A stretch of DNA of 64,000 nt from Uloborus plumipes. Lineage: Eukaryota; Arthropoda; Arachnida; Araneae; Uloboridae. Shown in pieces: positions 58,501 through 60,346 of the stretch (the stretch's first letter is position 1; each line of letters starts with the position of its first letter). The translations under genes and the position numbers were made by a program. The DNA lies in assembly GCA_038373865.1 (NCBI GenBank), contig JAXGGA010000073.1, positions 186,001 to 250,000 of the forward strand. The letters are read 5' to 3'. The notes below the pieces were generated by a model that was not told the DNA's origin, searched no databases, and was given only the letters and a program-made list of their open reading frames with translations.

Positions 58501-60250
58501 AAAAGTGAATACAAAATTAGTTTCTAAATAATTTATTACAGCGCAATTAATTACACACGTTAAAAGAAAACTTATTCCCTGATCAAGAGTTATATCTTTA
58601 TAATTACAGAAAAATAATGAAATGGAATAAGCTTCAATTCCCCAGGTTCAAAAGTAATTCACACCCTTATGCTTTTTCCTTTCAATAGAAACCCTGTTGC
58701 TAGAATTAAGTATGCATCACTTTTCAACAATTGACCCCGTTTATCGGGAACTGAGAAAGTGCAGCAGAGGCCGCATTCTGGCAGCAGAGGTTTTAATAAG
58801 ACTTAGGCAAAATCACGTTCTCAACCTCTATTGTAAACACTAAAGAGCACATGGCGGCAGGACCTTATGATCTATAGTCCTGACTTGGCGGACAGTTTGA
58901 TTACTCCAGGGAGAAGATCAAAACATTTAACCAGATTACCGAGCGGAGTCGCAATCTATGTCTATGACCAACAGCTGTATTTCTTGGAATCCGAGCTATC
59001 CCCAAGAGCCTTACGCTAAACCAACATTCGCTTTCCACCTCAGCAGACTTTTTTCTGTCAAGTTCTGAAATGGTAGTGTATTTTTGTGGTTTGTTGTGAA
59101 AGAAGGTCTTACTAATTCCCCTTTGTGGTTGCCTTCCTTTGTGTTTAAGAATCTCTGTGTTGGAAGTGAACTGAATCAAGTCTTTTCAATGGATCTCTTT
59201 TTTTTTTTTCTCCCAACAAGAAACTAGACAGATTTCTCCGAACTTGTCTGTCGGTGTCCGTTTTAGTGAGTAAAGAAAGTCTTTTTGCAAGATAGCTGTG
59301 TCCGAGTCCGGTTGAGTGAGTGTCCACTTTAATGGGGGGATTCTTAATGGTTTAACCCTAGAAAAAGGATGGGAAAAAAATAAATTGTCCGTAATGAGGG
59401 GTGTCCTTTAAGCGCGGTTTCACTGTACATGTTAATGGAAAGCTTTCCCAAGTCAGTTTTAAGACAAAAAAAAAAAACCCCTTGAATTCCAATAAATTTA
59501 ATATCCCTTATTAATTCATACATTATTCTTGTAATTTTCCTATAAGATTGTTCCTTATTGAGAAACAAGTACATGGAAGTCCTTATTTAAAGGGACTGGG
59601 ACCAGAAAAAGTCCTTTGATATAAGTGTTCCTTATTCGGAAGTGTTCCCTAAGGGAGGTATTACGGTTTATATAAAACAAAAAAAACAAAAAAATCTATG
59701 AAATTAATACATAAAACAAATAATGTTGCATATGCAATTATACATTCATATCTCTACAAATATAGGCTTACTCATATTTTCTTTTGGCTCAGTCCATATT
59801 ATTTCTGGAACAGGATAGCCTGTAGCATTGCAATTAATATCTATTTTACCATCAGCTATAGCTGTAAGATTTTGAGCAGAGGAATAGCTTGAACTAATTC
59901 GTGGACTTTCTGTAAATGAATCAGAATTACTAAGAAAAGAGAAAAATTTTGAATGTTGATTTAAAATTAAACATTTGCAGTCAAAGATTACTTCCTGTTA
60001 AATACATATAGATCTTTCTTTATATATATATGTATGTAAATTGGAATATTTAAATTTTTATATGATTAAGCAGCACATTACCCATGTTTCTTTCTATATG
60101 TTTCAAATGTTTCTCAAATTTTTAATTGTTTTATCCCTTTAAATTTATTTATTTACTCTAACTTACACATTTTCAACTCACAGAGAGCTAATTTATTTTA
60201 TTCTCTCTTTCTCTCTCTATATATAAATTCATACATAAATAAATAAATAT

Positions 60251-60346
<96 letters not shown>

